From positions 152,144 through 216,143 of the forward strand of contig CALSFV010000111.1 in NCBI GenBank assembly GCA_943737045.1: 64,000 nucleotides of DNA, given 5' to 3'. The notes below the pieces were generated by a model. That model saw only the letters and a program-made list of their open reading frames with translations. It was not told the DNA's origin and ran no database searches. Both the position numbers and the translations under genes were made by a program. This document shows positions 42,698 to 58,211 of the stretch, piece by piece; position 1 is the stretch's first letter, and each line of letters starts with the position of its first letter. This DNA comes from Parapristionchus giblindavisi. Lineage: Eukaryota > Nematoda > Chromadorea > Rhabditida > Diplogasteridae.

Positions 42698-45600
42698 ATG
42701 CCCGTGTTACCAGCTAAGGTGCGTGAAGTAGTTGAAGCATGTACATCAAAGCGAATGATCACCTCTATCCTCGCACTTATGGTGTTAGTTTATACTACCT
42801 TTATAGCATTCTTTTCGTTGTATTTATTGTTTCTATGGTTGATATACAGAGATTTGGGGATGAGCAGCTAGTAATGACTTCTTCGAACGTTGATCAATGC
42901 ACGCGTGCTTGCATTTTCCTAAAATATTTCCCGACTTCTTACAGTTCATGTTAATTTACTTCTTTTTTTGTCTATTTCAGTTTCTGTGTTTTGATTGTCA
43001 TGTTAGAAGAGATAGCTGAAGAATCAGAAACAAAAGGAGATTTTGATGTAAAGAAAGCAGCTTTATGGAATAAGTCAAGTAAGTTTGAATATGTTTCATT
43101 TAACTAACTATGCTTCGCTGAATTTCTTTCACAATCATTTGTTCGTTTCTATTGTTTGCAATTCTTGATCTCTTGTTCTTCTTCCTCAAATTATTATAGA
43201 AACAAGAGATCTACTAGGAAACTCAACACATGGGAAATTTATATTTTAGAAAATATAACTTACTTTTAAATAAATCTAAATAAAATAAAATACTTATATT
43301 CAGAAGAAGAAGGTAAAGTGGATGAGACATGCCATGAGAAGGAACCAATTACTGTTATACATAATTGTCTAAAATGTACAGAATTCGAGAGGAAAGCTAT
43401 CAAATCAAGTCAGTCTTAATTTCCATACATTTTTGGTAACTACTTCAGAACACCGGATCAGTCTAAAATTGAGGACATTCATTAGTATAAATCATACATG
43501 GGCGTCAACATGGAGGTGCCCCCTTTAAAATGAGGCCTTTTCGAACATTTGTGGAAATGTGAATTTTTTGGAATAAAAAGTGAAGGCCCCTGTAAAATTA
43601 ACCATTTTTTGTTCGGATGCCCCCTGTTGAATCTAGCTCCAGGTCCCCGCCCATGTATGGTTTGTATAAATATGTATTATGTACTATTCTTCTCCATACT
43701 CTTATATAGATAGGATATACAGTATCGCCAGAAAGTAATCGGACACTTTTTCATTTTTTTATAACTTTTGATCCAGGAAAGCAATCAAGCTGATCTTTTC
43801 AGCCAATGTACAGAATTTATCAAGGAATATTACTATGATGTGTTGGTGTAATTAACTTAGTTAATTTTTGCGTAGTGATGACGCTACCGAAGTGCACTTT
43901 TTTGAAAATTCCCATTTCTTTAGTGAAAAGCCCTGTTCTTCGGGAACACTGTGAGAGTGTAGACCCCCACTAGGACTGTACAGTCAAACAATCTGGAATG
44001 GTTCCGACTCCGATTTCAAGCTGTGGCAGGGTTGCAACTTTGACCTCCAAAATTTATAACTCGGCTTCTAGATGTGATAAATACCCGTTCTAAGCGCCAA
44101 AATGATGCTAGTGGCGAGTGATGTTTATCCCCGAAATATGGTAGTCATATCTCGTCATTTGCCCTCATGGCATAAAATAATTTTTTGTTGGGAGGACCGA
44201 TTTTGAGACCCTACCGTTCAGAGGGCAGGTCTTCTAAAATTATGGTTTCAGCGCATGCAGCTTTGCAATGTATCATATATTTATTTCCCTTATTTTGGTT
44301 TGGTTCCGATTCCTTTCAGACCCGTAGCAAAAGTTATGTTGAGGTCTACTCGGTTGTAGCGAGTAAAGATCAAAATACAAAGATCAAAGATCAATGTTCA
44401 GCAATAGTGTAAAAACTTTTGTAAACATCTCTAACATGCATAGGTGCTTTGCAAATAAGAAATTTCATCAATAGAGGCCCAGGGATGAGAGCAGTAAGAG
44501 AGAAAGCACAAGAGCGCGCACCGAGTAGACCTCAGCATAACTTTAGCTACGGGTCTGAAAGGAATAGGAACCAAACCAAAATAAGGGAAATAAATATATG
44601 ATACATTGCAAAGCTGCATGCGCTGAAACCATAATTTTAGAAGACCTGCCGTCTGAACGGTAGGGTCTCAAAATCGGTCCTCCCAACAAAAAATTATTTT
44701 ATGCCATGAGGGCAAATGACGAGATATGACTACCATATTTCGGGGATAAACATCACTCGCCACTAGCATCATTTTGGCGCTTAGAACGGGTATTTATCAC
44801 ATCTAGAAGCCGAGTTATAAATTTTGGATGTCAAAGTTGCAACCCTGGCACAGCTTGAAATCGGAGTCGGAGCCATTCCAGATTGTTTGACTGTACAGTC
44901 CTAGTGGGGGTCTACACTCTCACAGTGTTCCCGAAGAACAGGGCTTTTCACTAAAGAAATGGGAATTTTCAAAAAAGTGCACTTCGGTAGCGTCATCACT
45001 ACGCAAAAATTAACTAAGTTAATTACACCAACACATCATAGTAATATTCCTTGATAAATTCTGTACATTGGCTGAAAAGATCAGCTTGATTGCTTTCCTG
45101 GATCAAAAGTTATAAAAAAATGAAAAAGTGTCCGATTACTTTCTGGAGATACTGTATGTATCTGATGATGGGACGGAATGGATAGAGCGATTACACAAAT
45201 GACTTTTTTATGTCTATTTATATGAATTCAACTTGATATAGATGAGAAAGTGATTAAAGAACGTTCGCTTTGTTTACAGAATTTCTTTTGACGAGTTTTT
45301 GGAATGTCAACTAGATCTTATATAACATTTTTGTATGTTCTATTAAGATATTTATTAAATGTACGAACCATATATGGGCGCCGACATGGGGGTGCCCCCT
45401 GTAAAATTGGTTGTTTTCGAAAATTTGTGGAATGCCCTCTGTAAAAACGACGTTTAGGTGAAATTTTTGAAAAAAAAGAGAACGCCCCCTGTAAAATTAA
45501 CCATTTTTCGTTCTGATGCCCCCTGTAGAACCGAGCTCCAGGTACCCCGCCCATGTATGGTATAAATAATAGAATTATGATGAAGATGATGAATAGAATA

Positions 45601-46765
45601 GAGATATCTATAATAGTGATAGATGTAATGAATGAATGAATATATAGATAGATGAAGTGATCATTACTGTATCATAGATATACAATAGAATCATGATCAT
45701 AGTATCAAATAAAATAAACACGAAGGAAAATTTTTTATACTAGACTTTTATACTAGACCACTGGACTGTTCCGGTGTTCTGAAACAGTGCCCATTGTTTT
45801 CAATACATATATTTATTTATATGATGCTTTGAACGATATCTATCATTAAAATGTTTTAGCTAAATAATGATATCGTTAATGTAAGGTTATGAATTATATT
45901 GAGAAAAAAAAAGTGTGAAAATTGAATATTAAAAATAGGATAAATAATATTGAATTGATTAAGATCATTGTATATCAACTGGTTTCTATGATTTACTTCG
46001 TTGTACTCAAAGTGGTTCAATATCATTCAGACCATGTACACCAGGTTTATTTATTTTATTCATTATTATTATGTATTGTTAAAGTAATGTCCATTTGAAA
46101 TAATCTTTAAATGGTTCAAACCAATACGTGAAAGAGCGAGTAGAGAAACATTGATTTGAATCATACGGTAGCCTAATTCTGTTTGATGTAATCATAGATG
46201 ATACAGTACATTCCCTTCATTAATATCATATCTTAACTCTCATATCTTATGAGATCGTTAAATCCTTTTGCTTTTGGTTTCACATATCATGTAGAAAAAA
46301 AAACGTCTTTCTTTTGATTTTTGAAGTTTTTTAAGACTTTTTTGATGAATGCGACTGCAAAAGTTAAATGTTAATTGGGACGAAAAATGTTATTATAATA
46401 GCTCATATCCTTCTGACTCCTCTTATTGTTAGTTCGACAAGTTTTCTATAAATATTTTTTAAAGTATGGACAAAAACAATCATGATCTCATTCAAAGCGA
46501 TAAAATAATATTTAATAAGAGTATGATTCCATATCTGAATATTCTCATTTGTATTCCATTTATAAAGAAATATTTAATTTAAATCTCGAATATATTTTAT
46601 TAATATAATGATATGATATTAATTATAGGTCCATCTCATCAATCATTGATTACATTCTTTTTCATTTCATTAACTATTACTATAGTCTCTGCATTCGTTG
46701 CTAATCAACGGAAGTCTCATCTTGAACGATATGCATATACACGAGTAACACAAAATGTTAATTGA
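42698..46765 (+). CDS. JTB: JTB (jumping translocation breakpoint) family single-pass membrane protein
   Basis: Five exons join in phase: 42698-42783, 42981-43078, 43304-43408, 45964-46044 and 46629-46765, about 168 residues. A hydrophobic signal segment (MITSILALMVFCVLIVML) is followed by the Cys-rich ectodomain (E-T-C-H-E-K, N-C-L-K-C-T-E-F-E-R-K, H-C-I-S-T-G-F-Y-D-L-L-R-C). A transmembrane helix (LITFFFISLTITIVSAFVA) then leads to a basic cytoplasmic tail R-K-S-H-L-E-R-Y-A-Y-T-R-V. The cysteine spacing and the tail pattern are those of JTB, a protein linked in mammals to mitochondria and cytokinesis. The intron between exons 3 and 4 is 2.5 kb and packed with mobile elements. The donor of exon 1 was chosen as GT|gttagt because it alone keeps phase. 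Confidence 0.85.
43492..43660. mobile_element. MITE copy 1 (CATACATGGGCG ends)
   Basis: Inverted ends CATACATGGGCG and CGCCCATGTATG bound about 170 bases. Interior phrases GTGCCCCCT, CTGTAAAATTAACCATTTTT and GATGCCCCCTGT are shared with the copy at 45368-45560. Confidence 0.8.
43718..45156. mobile_element. 1.44-kb Tc1-type foldback element (palindrome 2)
   Basis: Ends TACAGTATC[G/T]CCAGAAAGTA face each other at 43718 and 45156, with TA at the borders, like Tc1/mariner superfamily termini. Arms of about 640 bases match nearly perfectly around a roughly 150-base spacer near 44360-44515. No transposase gene lies inside; mirrored small ORFs are by-products. It is wholly intronic in JTB. Confidence 0.9.
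45368..45560. mobile_element. MITE copy 2 (CATACATGGGCG-type ends)
   Basis: This is a diverged second copy of the element at 43492-43660, in the same orientation. It has GCCCCCTGTAAAATT repeats inside and ends in CCGCCCATGTATGG. Confidence 0.8.
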
Positions 46766-47129
46766 TCTATTATTGATTAATTATTACTGTACACTTATTG
46801 ATCGAAGTAGATGATAACTATCGATTGATTGAGTTTTCTTTGTAAAAATTTACATACGGTTATAATTTATTAATTCACTTTCATTGTATATGATAGATAG
46901 ATAGAGTATATATGTATTCATTCATTCATTTCATCTCAATACTTCTTCATTATATTCCGATAACGATATACGGGTAATGGTATAAAGAAATGTTTATATT
47001 GAACATATTTGTTGTTGTCTGATATGGATAACCGTTGATACGGTATATGATATATATTGATCTAATCGATATCATTCTATTGATTCACATTTACAGTTTA
47101 TATGTCCGCAATTTCCTCTAATACCATCT
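46766..47129. other. JTB 3' flank
   Basis: AT-rich sequence without a supportable gene. It contains several TACGGTA and TACTGTA-like words and leads into the polypyrimidine region. Confidence 0.35.
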
Positions 47130-50100
47130 GTGCTCCGTTTCTCCTATCTCTTCCTCTCCCTCTCCTTCTCTCTCTCCCTCTCCTTCTATCTCTCTCTCTC
47201 CTTCTATCTCTCCTTCTCTCTCTCTCTCTCCTCCCTCTCCCTCTCCTTATCTAAGTGTTCTCTCATCATCTCAATATCCAATCATTCTATCATCTTCATT
47301 ATCATCTCATTCTATTCCTTTTCCTTCTTCATCTCTTTTACTCTCCTCATTGACCTTGGTTCACTGTGATAACGAGAGCCTCTCTCTCCCTCTCCCTCTC
47401 CTTATTCCTCTCCTTCTACTCATCCCCTCCTTCTCCCTCTATATCGCTTCATCATCTTCCCTATCCATTCTCTTCTTTCATCAACAGTCAATAGTCCTTC
47501 TTCACATATTCTAATAAGCTCATATCACACCCCCTTCTTTTCTTCTTTTCTTCTTAGATCTAAATATATTTCACAGATAGAAATATGCCAATTTGTGTTG
47601 GTTGTCGTCTATGTATTCCCTTCCCTTTCAACTACTTTCCCTTCCTTCATCTTCTGAGTCAATGCCTCTCTCCCTCTCTCTCTCCCCTCTCTCTCTCTCA
47701 TCTTCTCGATGTCTGTCAACAGTGAACACCACTACACTGCATATCCAATCTCTCCCTCTCCCTCTATCATTCTCTCCATCTTCTGATCTCATCATTCATT
47801 ACATCGTTCACTTCATCATCAAACTCATCTTCTTCATTTCATTATCATCATCTGTGATCCAATCCATTCCACTTCTCCCTCTCCCTCTCCCTCTATCTCT
47901 CTCCCTCTCCCTCTCCCTCTATCTCTCTCCCTCTCCCTCTCCCTCTATCTCTCTCCCTCTTCCTCTCCCTCTCTCCCTCTATCTCTCTCCCTCTTCCTCT
48001 CCCTCTCTCCCTCTATCTCTCTCCCTCTCCCTCTATCTCTCTCCCTCTTCCTCTCCCTCTCCCTCTACCTCTCTCTCTCTCCCTCTCCCTCTCCCTCTCC
48101 CTCTCCCTCTCCCTCTCCCTCTATCTCTCTCCCTCTCCCTCTATCTCTCTCCCTCTATCTCTCTCCCTCTCCCTCTATCTCTCTCCCTCTTCCTCTCCCT
48201 CTCCCTCTACCTCTCTCTCTCTCCCTCTCCCTCCCCCTCTCCCTCTCCCTCTCCCTCTCCCTCTCCCTCTCCCTCTCTACCTATGATAGTGTCTCATAAT
48301 GTGTAATAGAATGAGGGTAACATCATCGTTCGTCCTTCTTCATCTTCTATTACTTATCTCATCTCATTTATCTATACTTTATTACATTTATTATACGAGT
48401 TATTCACCTTATCTAATTCATTCTCAATCATCATTTTATATTATATTCAAGTTAGATGGTCCATACACTATGATTATCATCATTCAACTCCATTCCTCTT
48501 CGTTCATTCCTCCCTCTCCTTCTCTCCCTCCCTCTCCCCCTCTCCCTCTCCCTCTCCCTCTCCCTCTCCCTCTCCCTCTCCTTCTCTCCCTCTCCCTCTC
48601 CCTCCCTCTCCCTCTCTTCTATTCATCTCATCTCATCACTTCTTCTCCTTCTTCTCTTCAATCATATAGATCACTTTCCTTTCTCACTGACCAGATTAGA
48701 GAAGGTAGCTGTAGGGGGGGAAGGAGAGGGAGAGATGGTTGATCTGATTAGCATTCTTCTTCCTTGATGATTTGAATGGATGTTATCATTATTCAATGTA
48801 CAAGTGTTTGTCTATCACACAATCATTCTCTTATAGTCCCTCCCCTCCCCTCTATCTCTCCATCCCCCTCCCCTCCCCTCTATCTCTCCATCCCCTCCCT
48901 CCCCTCTATCTCTCCATCCCCTCCCCTCCCCTCTATCTCTCCATCCCCCTCCCCTCCCCTCTATCTCTCCATCCCCCTCCCCTCCCCTCTATCTCTCCAT
49001 CCCCCTCCCCTCTATCTCTCCATCCCTCTCTTCCCTCCTATTATTCTACTTGAATGTACTCTTATTGTGCATATGAATCCGTATGCTTCTTGCTTCCTCT
49101 TCCCATATCTCTCCCTCTCCCTCTCCTTCTCTCTCTCCCTCTCTCTCCCTCTCCCTCTCACTGGTTCATTCATTCATTGTATTGATCAAAGACAGAATCA
49201 CAAAGAGACTTCTTCTTCTCTTTCTCATTTCGAACAAGTGATTGAAGGAGAAGAAAGAGAGAGAGAGAGGAGAGAGAGAGAGAGACTGGCTACTCATCCA
49301 CTGCTCCTCCAACTCCTTCTCTTTCTATCGTTAATAGTACTACTATGATATCTCCATTCGTCTCATCATTCCATATCCACAATGACATTCACTTGTCCTT
49401 ACCACCTTCTATCTCTCCCTCTCCCTCCTTCTACCCCTCCCTTCCCCCCCCCTCTCCCTCTACCTCTCCCTTTCCCTCCCTCTACCTCTCCCTTTCCCTT
49501 TCCCTCCCTCTACCTCTCCCTCTCCCTCCCTCTACCCCTCCCTTCCCCCCCTCTCCCTCTACCTCTCCCTTTCCCTTTCCCTCCCTCTCCCTCTCCCTCT
49601 CCATCTGAGTCATTGTAGTGTTATTCTTTCTTATCAGATCGATAGAGGGAGAGGGAGAGGGAGGGGTATCCCTTCTCTCCTCTCCTCTCATCTTCATCAT
49701 TTAACCTTTCTCTATCATATCTTTCTTCTATCGACTGGTCATCCTTTCATTCCTTCACTACTTCATCCTTCTTTCACTTAATCACTATTCCATCCCTCTC
49801 CCTTCTCCCTCTCCCTCTCCCTCTCCCTTCTCCCTCTCCCTTCTCCCTTCTCCCTCTCCCTCTCCCTCTCCCTCTCCCTCTATCATATCAGGTTCCTCTT
49901 CTTGTTCACCATTACTATGATGATCATTATCATTCATTTAGTTCACTCTTCTTCTTCTTCAAAGTTCTCATCCATATTCTCACTTTGAAGTGACTCATTC
50001 TACTCCCTTATTCTCCCCTGAGAGAGAGGGAGAGGGAGATAGATAGAGAGAGAGAGAGTGAGAGAGTGATATCTTCCTCCTCCTCCTCCTTTTCTTCCTC

Positions 50101-50450
50101 CTTTTCTCTTCTTTATCCACAGAATTCTGGAGTAAGCCATTTATCTTTGAAAGCCAAATAGGCGAGAGAGCATTAATTTTGAGAGAGTGTACATGTTGAA
50201 CGGTCGCTCTGTCTTTCATGATGAAGAGAAGACTGTCTATCCATACGAGTACTTTTTCAATCTTCTTCCTTCAACTTGTTGTCACTTGAGATTGTCTGAT
50301 CGCAGCCACTAAACTCTCCCTCTCTCTCCTTCTCTTCTTCTCTCTCCCTCTCCCTCTCCCTCTCCCTCTCCCTCTCCCTCTCCCTCTCCCTCTCCCTCTG
50401 AATCTACTCCACCCCCTCTGTTTTCATCCTTCTTTACCTCCACTATCATC
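47130..50450 (+). repeat. Polypyrimidine region, (CCCTCT)n and variants, upstream of PAK
   Basis: Long blocks of CTCCCT/CCCTCT with TATCTCTC interruptions occupy about 47140-47260, 47870-48290, 48500-48620, 49100-49165, 49400-49605, 49795-49880 and 50310-50400. Some have higher-order units, such as the roughly 27-base TCTATCTCTCCATCCCCTCC unit at 48845-49030. Open frames over it read Leu-Ser-Pro repeats in every phase and are not genes. The only purine block is small (about 50020-50060). The region lies between the JTB 3' end and the PAK start. Confidence 0.92.
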
Positions 50451-50611
50451 GCCATCACTTAGATCCTTGATCCTTTATTATTTGTGTTATTCTATCTAAT
50501 CATTATCATAAATGTGGTAGTATTCTACTTCTTCATCTCCTTATCACATATTGATATCTATGATTCTCTTTATCAATCTCCATTCAATCAATCAATAATT
50601 CATTGTAGTAA

Positions 50612-54701
<4,090 letters not shown>

Positions 54702-55598
54702 TTCCATTATTATTTATCCATTTATTTAATTGTTTTATTCAATTGTTTCATTGTATACTTGTTTCATTACCGATTCCATTCACTAATCTTTCTCTTCTCT
54801 TCTTTCCTATCTCTTCCTCTTCATCTTTTCTATCATGGATCGATATTCGTTCGATCAATCGCAGGTCTGATTATTGATTGGTGTGCTAATTGCATTTACT
54901 GACACGGTTACGGTAGCCATGTGCCAACCTCTCCCTTCCCCCTCCCTCTCTAATGTGGTGTTAGTTTCTCGTAAATGGAATTGGAAATTGTAAAAAGGGT
55001 GACACCCTTTTTACAATTTACAATTCCATTTAGAAGAAATTAACACCACATAAGATATATTATCGATATGGTTTGCATTCCTTTATGAGAATATGATTTG
55101 TCATTCTCTTCTCTTATCTCTCATTAATCCATTCAATTCAATCAATACTTGTATTCATTCATCCCATTATATCCATTCATTCATTATATTCTTCCTCTTA
55201 TTCATCTTTCATACCATACATTGCATTATTCAATTATAGCTTACGATACATTGTGGTTACTGTATTCGTTATTATATTTTGCATTGAAGACCATATAATA
55301 TAGTATCTAGTCAGAGGGAGATCATCTCTTCTATTCACAATGTTCTTATTCCATCTTTTGTACTACAGTTCTACTTAATATAAGTCCCGCCCCTTTTGAA
55401 TTGTTTATACTTCTCATATGTTGTCAATAAGTTATTCAGATAATATTGTTTATAAACAAATGAATGAATATGACAGAATGAATGGTTGACTAGATAAGAA
55501 ACCTGAAGGAATGAATGAATGAATGAACTCGTAGTTAAATGATATTGAGATTTATACTATAACTCCTCTTTCATTGAGGGGAGAAGGTATGGAATAAG
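54702..55598. other. Convergent region between PAK and the multi-pass gene
   Basis: Shared 3' flank of about 900 bases without coding exons. It contains the hairpin MITE at 54954-55050 and otherwise AT-rich simple sequence. Confidence 0.4.
54954..55050. mobile_element. 97-bp hairpin MITE downstream of PAK
   Basis: TGTGGTGTTAGTTTCT at the left and AGAAATTAACACCACA at the right are inverted, and pairing continues inward through AAATGGAATTG and AAAAAGGGTG to the centre. TAA lies on both sides as a possible target duplication. Confidence 0.8.
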
Positions 55599-56559
55599 TC
55601 AAGGTGTATACAATGTTGATAATGAATGGAGTGGATACCAGAACTTGAAGTATATGAAGAGAATGAATGAACATGCTATATCTGAATATGAATGAATCGA
55701 ATAGAAAGATCAAAGATCATTTACCATTGAGAATAGCTATAAAAGCTATTCCTATATCCATCCAAAGAAAGGATGTTGACCAATCTGATGTCGATAATTC
55801 AGGTATATTATTTGGATAGTTTGACCAGTAATTTGACCAACTAAAAGATATTATTGATTGAATTTATGATAAAAAAGTCATACTGTGCTGAATTGACGAA
55901 TAAATCGATAGCTGTGATTAGATTGAGGGGTAATACAATAAAAGTAGATATAAGATGAATGAATGCTGGCCATTTGAGATGAAGAGTACGAAGAGTAAAG
56001 AGACCAGTAAATGCACCCATCTTAAGTTCAAAGATCAAAGATCAAATAAGAGAAAGTATACTTACAAGATTAATCATAGGAGGGAATATATTCACTCCAT
56101 CTGAACAATTAACAGCATCAAACATTATAGAGAATTTTAGACCAATACAGAAACAAACACCTGAAGATGAGATTATTGATTGATTGTTTGATTGATCTAT
56201 TGATAGATAATGAATAGATAAGATTAACATACAACCAGCAATAAATAGAATAGAAGCAAGAGCTAAATGAAGATTGACAACGATTTCAAATATTCTCCAT
56301 TCTTTCACAGGAATATCAGTCAATGAACGATTATTGATTCCCTTAATTTAATAAATTAAAATTTATTTTAATACATGAAAAATAAATTATGACTTAATTT
56401 TGGTAAAAGCGGTTGAACCTTCTGATCGAATGCATTTTTGCCAGCAAGATAAACGAATTAACAAATTGACATAAAAACGATGATAAAAATAATAGATACC
56501 TCATCTAACTTTCCACAGGCTTCAGTTAACTTCTCAGTATAATAATCGATACATCCCAT
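55599..56559 (-). CDS. Small multi-pass (about four-helix) membrane protein
   Basis: Six minus-strand exons join in phase: 56500-56559, 56233-56341, 56066-56160, 55884-56020, 55725-55840 and 55599-55681, giving about 199 residues. A short hydrophilic N-terminus (M-G-C-I-D-Y-Y-T-E-K) precedes hydrophobic segments L-H-L-A-L-A-S-I-L-F-I-A-G-C-V-C-F, a Gly/Leu-rich segment near M-G-A-F-T-G-L-F-T-L, H-L-I-S-T-F-I-V-L-P-L-N-L-I, and W-M-D-I-G-I-A-F-I-A-I-L-N-G leading into S-F-I-L-F-I-Y-F. M-G-C at the start could be acylated. The layout resembles MARVEL or claudin-like four-helix proteins, but I cannot name a family. The gene is divergent from the secreted Cys-rich gene. Confidence 0.75.
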
Positions 56560-58211
56560 TATATTTCTCTTATCGTTTTCTACTACTAATCAATCGATTC
56601 TTTCCCTTCATCGATGATAAGAATAAAGCTGAATGAATCATATTGAAATGATAATATTATGAATGAAGATATTGAGAGAAAAGAATAGAATGATAAGATA
56701 AGAAAGTTGAGATTAGATAAAATATTTTGAACTCTTCGTTGGGAACTGGTTCAGATGAGAATACAGAAGAAGAAGAATAAGAAGAAAGAGTTACAAAAGG
56801 GAATGGAGAAGTTCCCAGTTTGGAAGAGAAAAGAGATTATACAATGTTTGTATATTGAAGATGAATGATTGTATGGCATACATAAGAATAGAGAAGAAGA
56901 TGAAAGAAGAAGAAGGAGGAGGAGGAGGAGGAGAATGAAGAGAGAATATCTAAGGTATCTTCATATCAGACGATGTTTATGAATGAATGAAGATATGATA
57001 TGGGAGAAGAGAATTGTTACTATAGTAACTGAAGAAACATTGAAGGTAAAGTTGAAAATGAATTGTAGATAGAGAGTGGGGAAAGGAGAGAGAGAGAATG
57101 GAGAGAGAGAGGGGAGATAGAAGGGGAGGGGAGTGGGGGGGGGGGGGAGAAGGGGGAAGTGTAATCGTGGAAGGTATAAATTTTATGAATAAATGTCTAA
57201 ATGAGAGAATGAAGCTATTAAACCTCTACAATTCATCGATGAAGAGTGAATGGAGAGGTTGAAGAACAAAATGATAGAGAGAGGGAGATATTGAGAGAGA
57301 GGGGGAAGAGAATGAAAGGCAGAGAATAGACTGCAAAGTGATATGAGACTGGAATGAGTGCGTGAAGATCCATGTGAAACACACTAAGGAAATCTCAGGT
57401 TTCTACCTCTCCCTCTCTCCCTCTCCTTCTCCCTCTCTCTCTCTCTCAAATAGGGACACACCAGTCAGTCACAAAAGAACTTCCTCTCTTGTTCATAAAA
57501 AGAGTGTGGTTGATCATGGAGAGAGTTCCCAGACATGAATAACATATATGGAATAAATGTATGAGATCAATCAATATATCATAATATCAACAAAATTCAA
57601 TTCTATTTATGTTTCTTAATTTACAGTAATATATTAGAAACGGGGACATCTTCTTCACACAAAAAAAAACAAAAAAAAGAAACAAATAGGATAGAAGAAA
57701 AATCAAATAAAATGAAATAATAATATTTTACGATTTTTTCATTTTGATAATCTGAATCTCTTTGATCATTAAATAAGTATGGATTTGAATTGTTTCAATG
57801 TATTCAATTAATCATAAACATGTTTAATCACTCACTTCATTCACAAACGGGTTCATCATTGTTGAATATATCTCGACTTGTTCCCTTATCTCTCTCTATT
57901 CTACTCCGAGGTACTACCCTCTCCCTATAGGATCTCTCCCTCTCCCTATAGGATCTCTCCCTCTCCCTCTAGGATCTCTCCCTCTCCTTCTATGATCTCT
58001 CCCTCTCCCTCTAGGATCTCTCCCTCTCCTTCTATGATCTCTCCCTCTCCCTCTAGGATCTCTCCCTCTCCTTCTATGATCTCTCCCTCTCCCTCTACGA
58101 TATATCCCTCTCCCTCTAAGATCTTCCTCTCCCGCACCCTCTACCAATAGGCCCTCTCTCTCCTTCTCGACCTATACTTAGACATTGAATCAATCCATTC
58201 AATTCTTACAT
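56560..58211. promoter_or_regulatory. Divergent intergenic region with strand-switching purine/pyrimidine tracts
   Basis: The left half (about 56880-57330) is GA-rich on the plus strand, including a G run at about 57135-57148. The right half (57400-58150) is CT-rich. Each gene therefore has the pyrimidine strand as its upstream sense strand. The switch is near 57390. No coding exon is seen. Confidence 0.55.
57912..58130 (+). repeat. 21-bp tandem repeat upstream of the Cys-rich secreted gene
   Basis: About ten units of GATCTCTCCCTCTCCCTCTA vary alternately between AGGATC and ATGATC. Because 21 is a multiple of three, all six frames stay open over it; none is a plausible protein. Confidence 0.9.

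Larger units (their letters stand above)
43444..45783. mobile_element. Composite block bounded by TTCAGAACACCGGA inverted ends in a JTB intron
   Basis: TTCAGAACACCGGATCAGTC at 43444 recurs in reverse complement (ggactgttccggtgttctgaa) ending at 45783. The 2.3 kb between them holds two copies of one MITE and a large palindrome. It looks like an older element into which others jumped. No transposase frame is recognisable. Confidence 0.55.

Noticed and set aside
44185..44619. Mirror-image ORFs (75 and 62 residues) in the JTB intron
   Set aside because: Both come from the arms of palindrome 2, with no transposase motif.
48840..49040. Possible CRISPR-like regular array
   Set aside because: Units are simple pyrimidine tandem repeats without unique spacers, and the genome is clearly eukaryotic.
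47593..49618. Long Leu/Ser/Pro open frames over the CT repeats (up to 237 codons)
   Set aside because: All frames stay open because the repeats lack stop words; composition and multi-frame openness show repeat artefacts.
57878..58150. Open frames on both strands over the 21-bp repeat
   Set aside because: Open in all frames because of the unit length; no start context, splice joins or homology.
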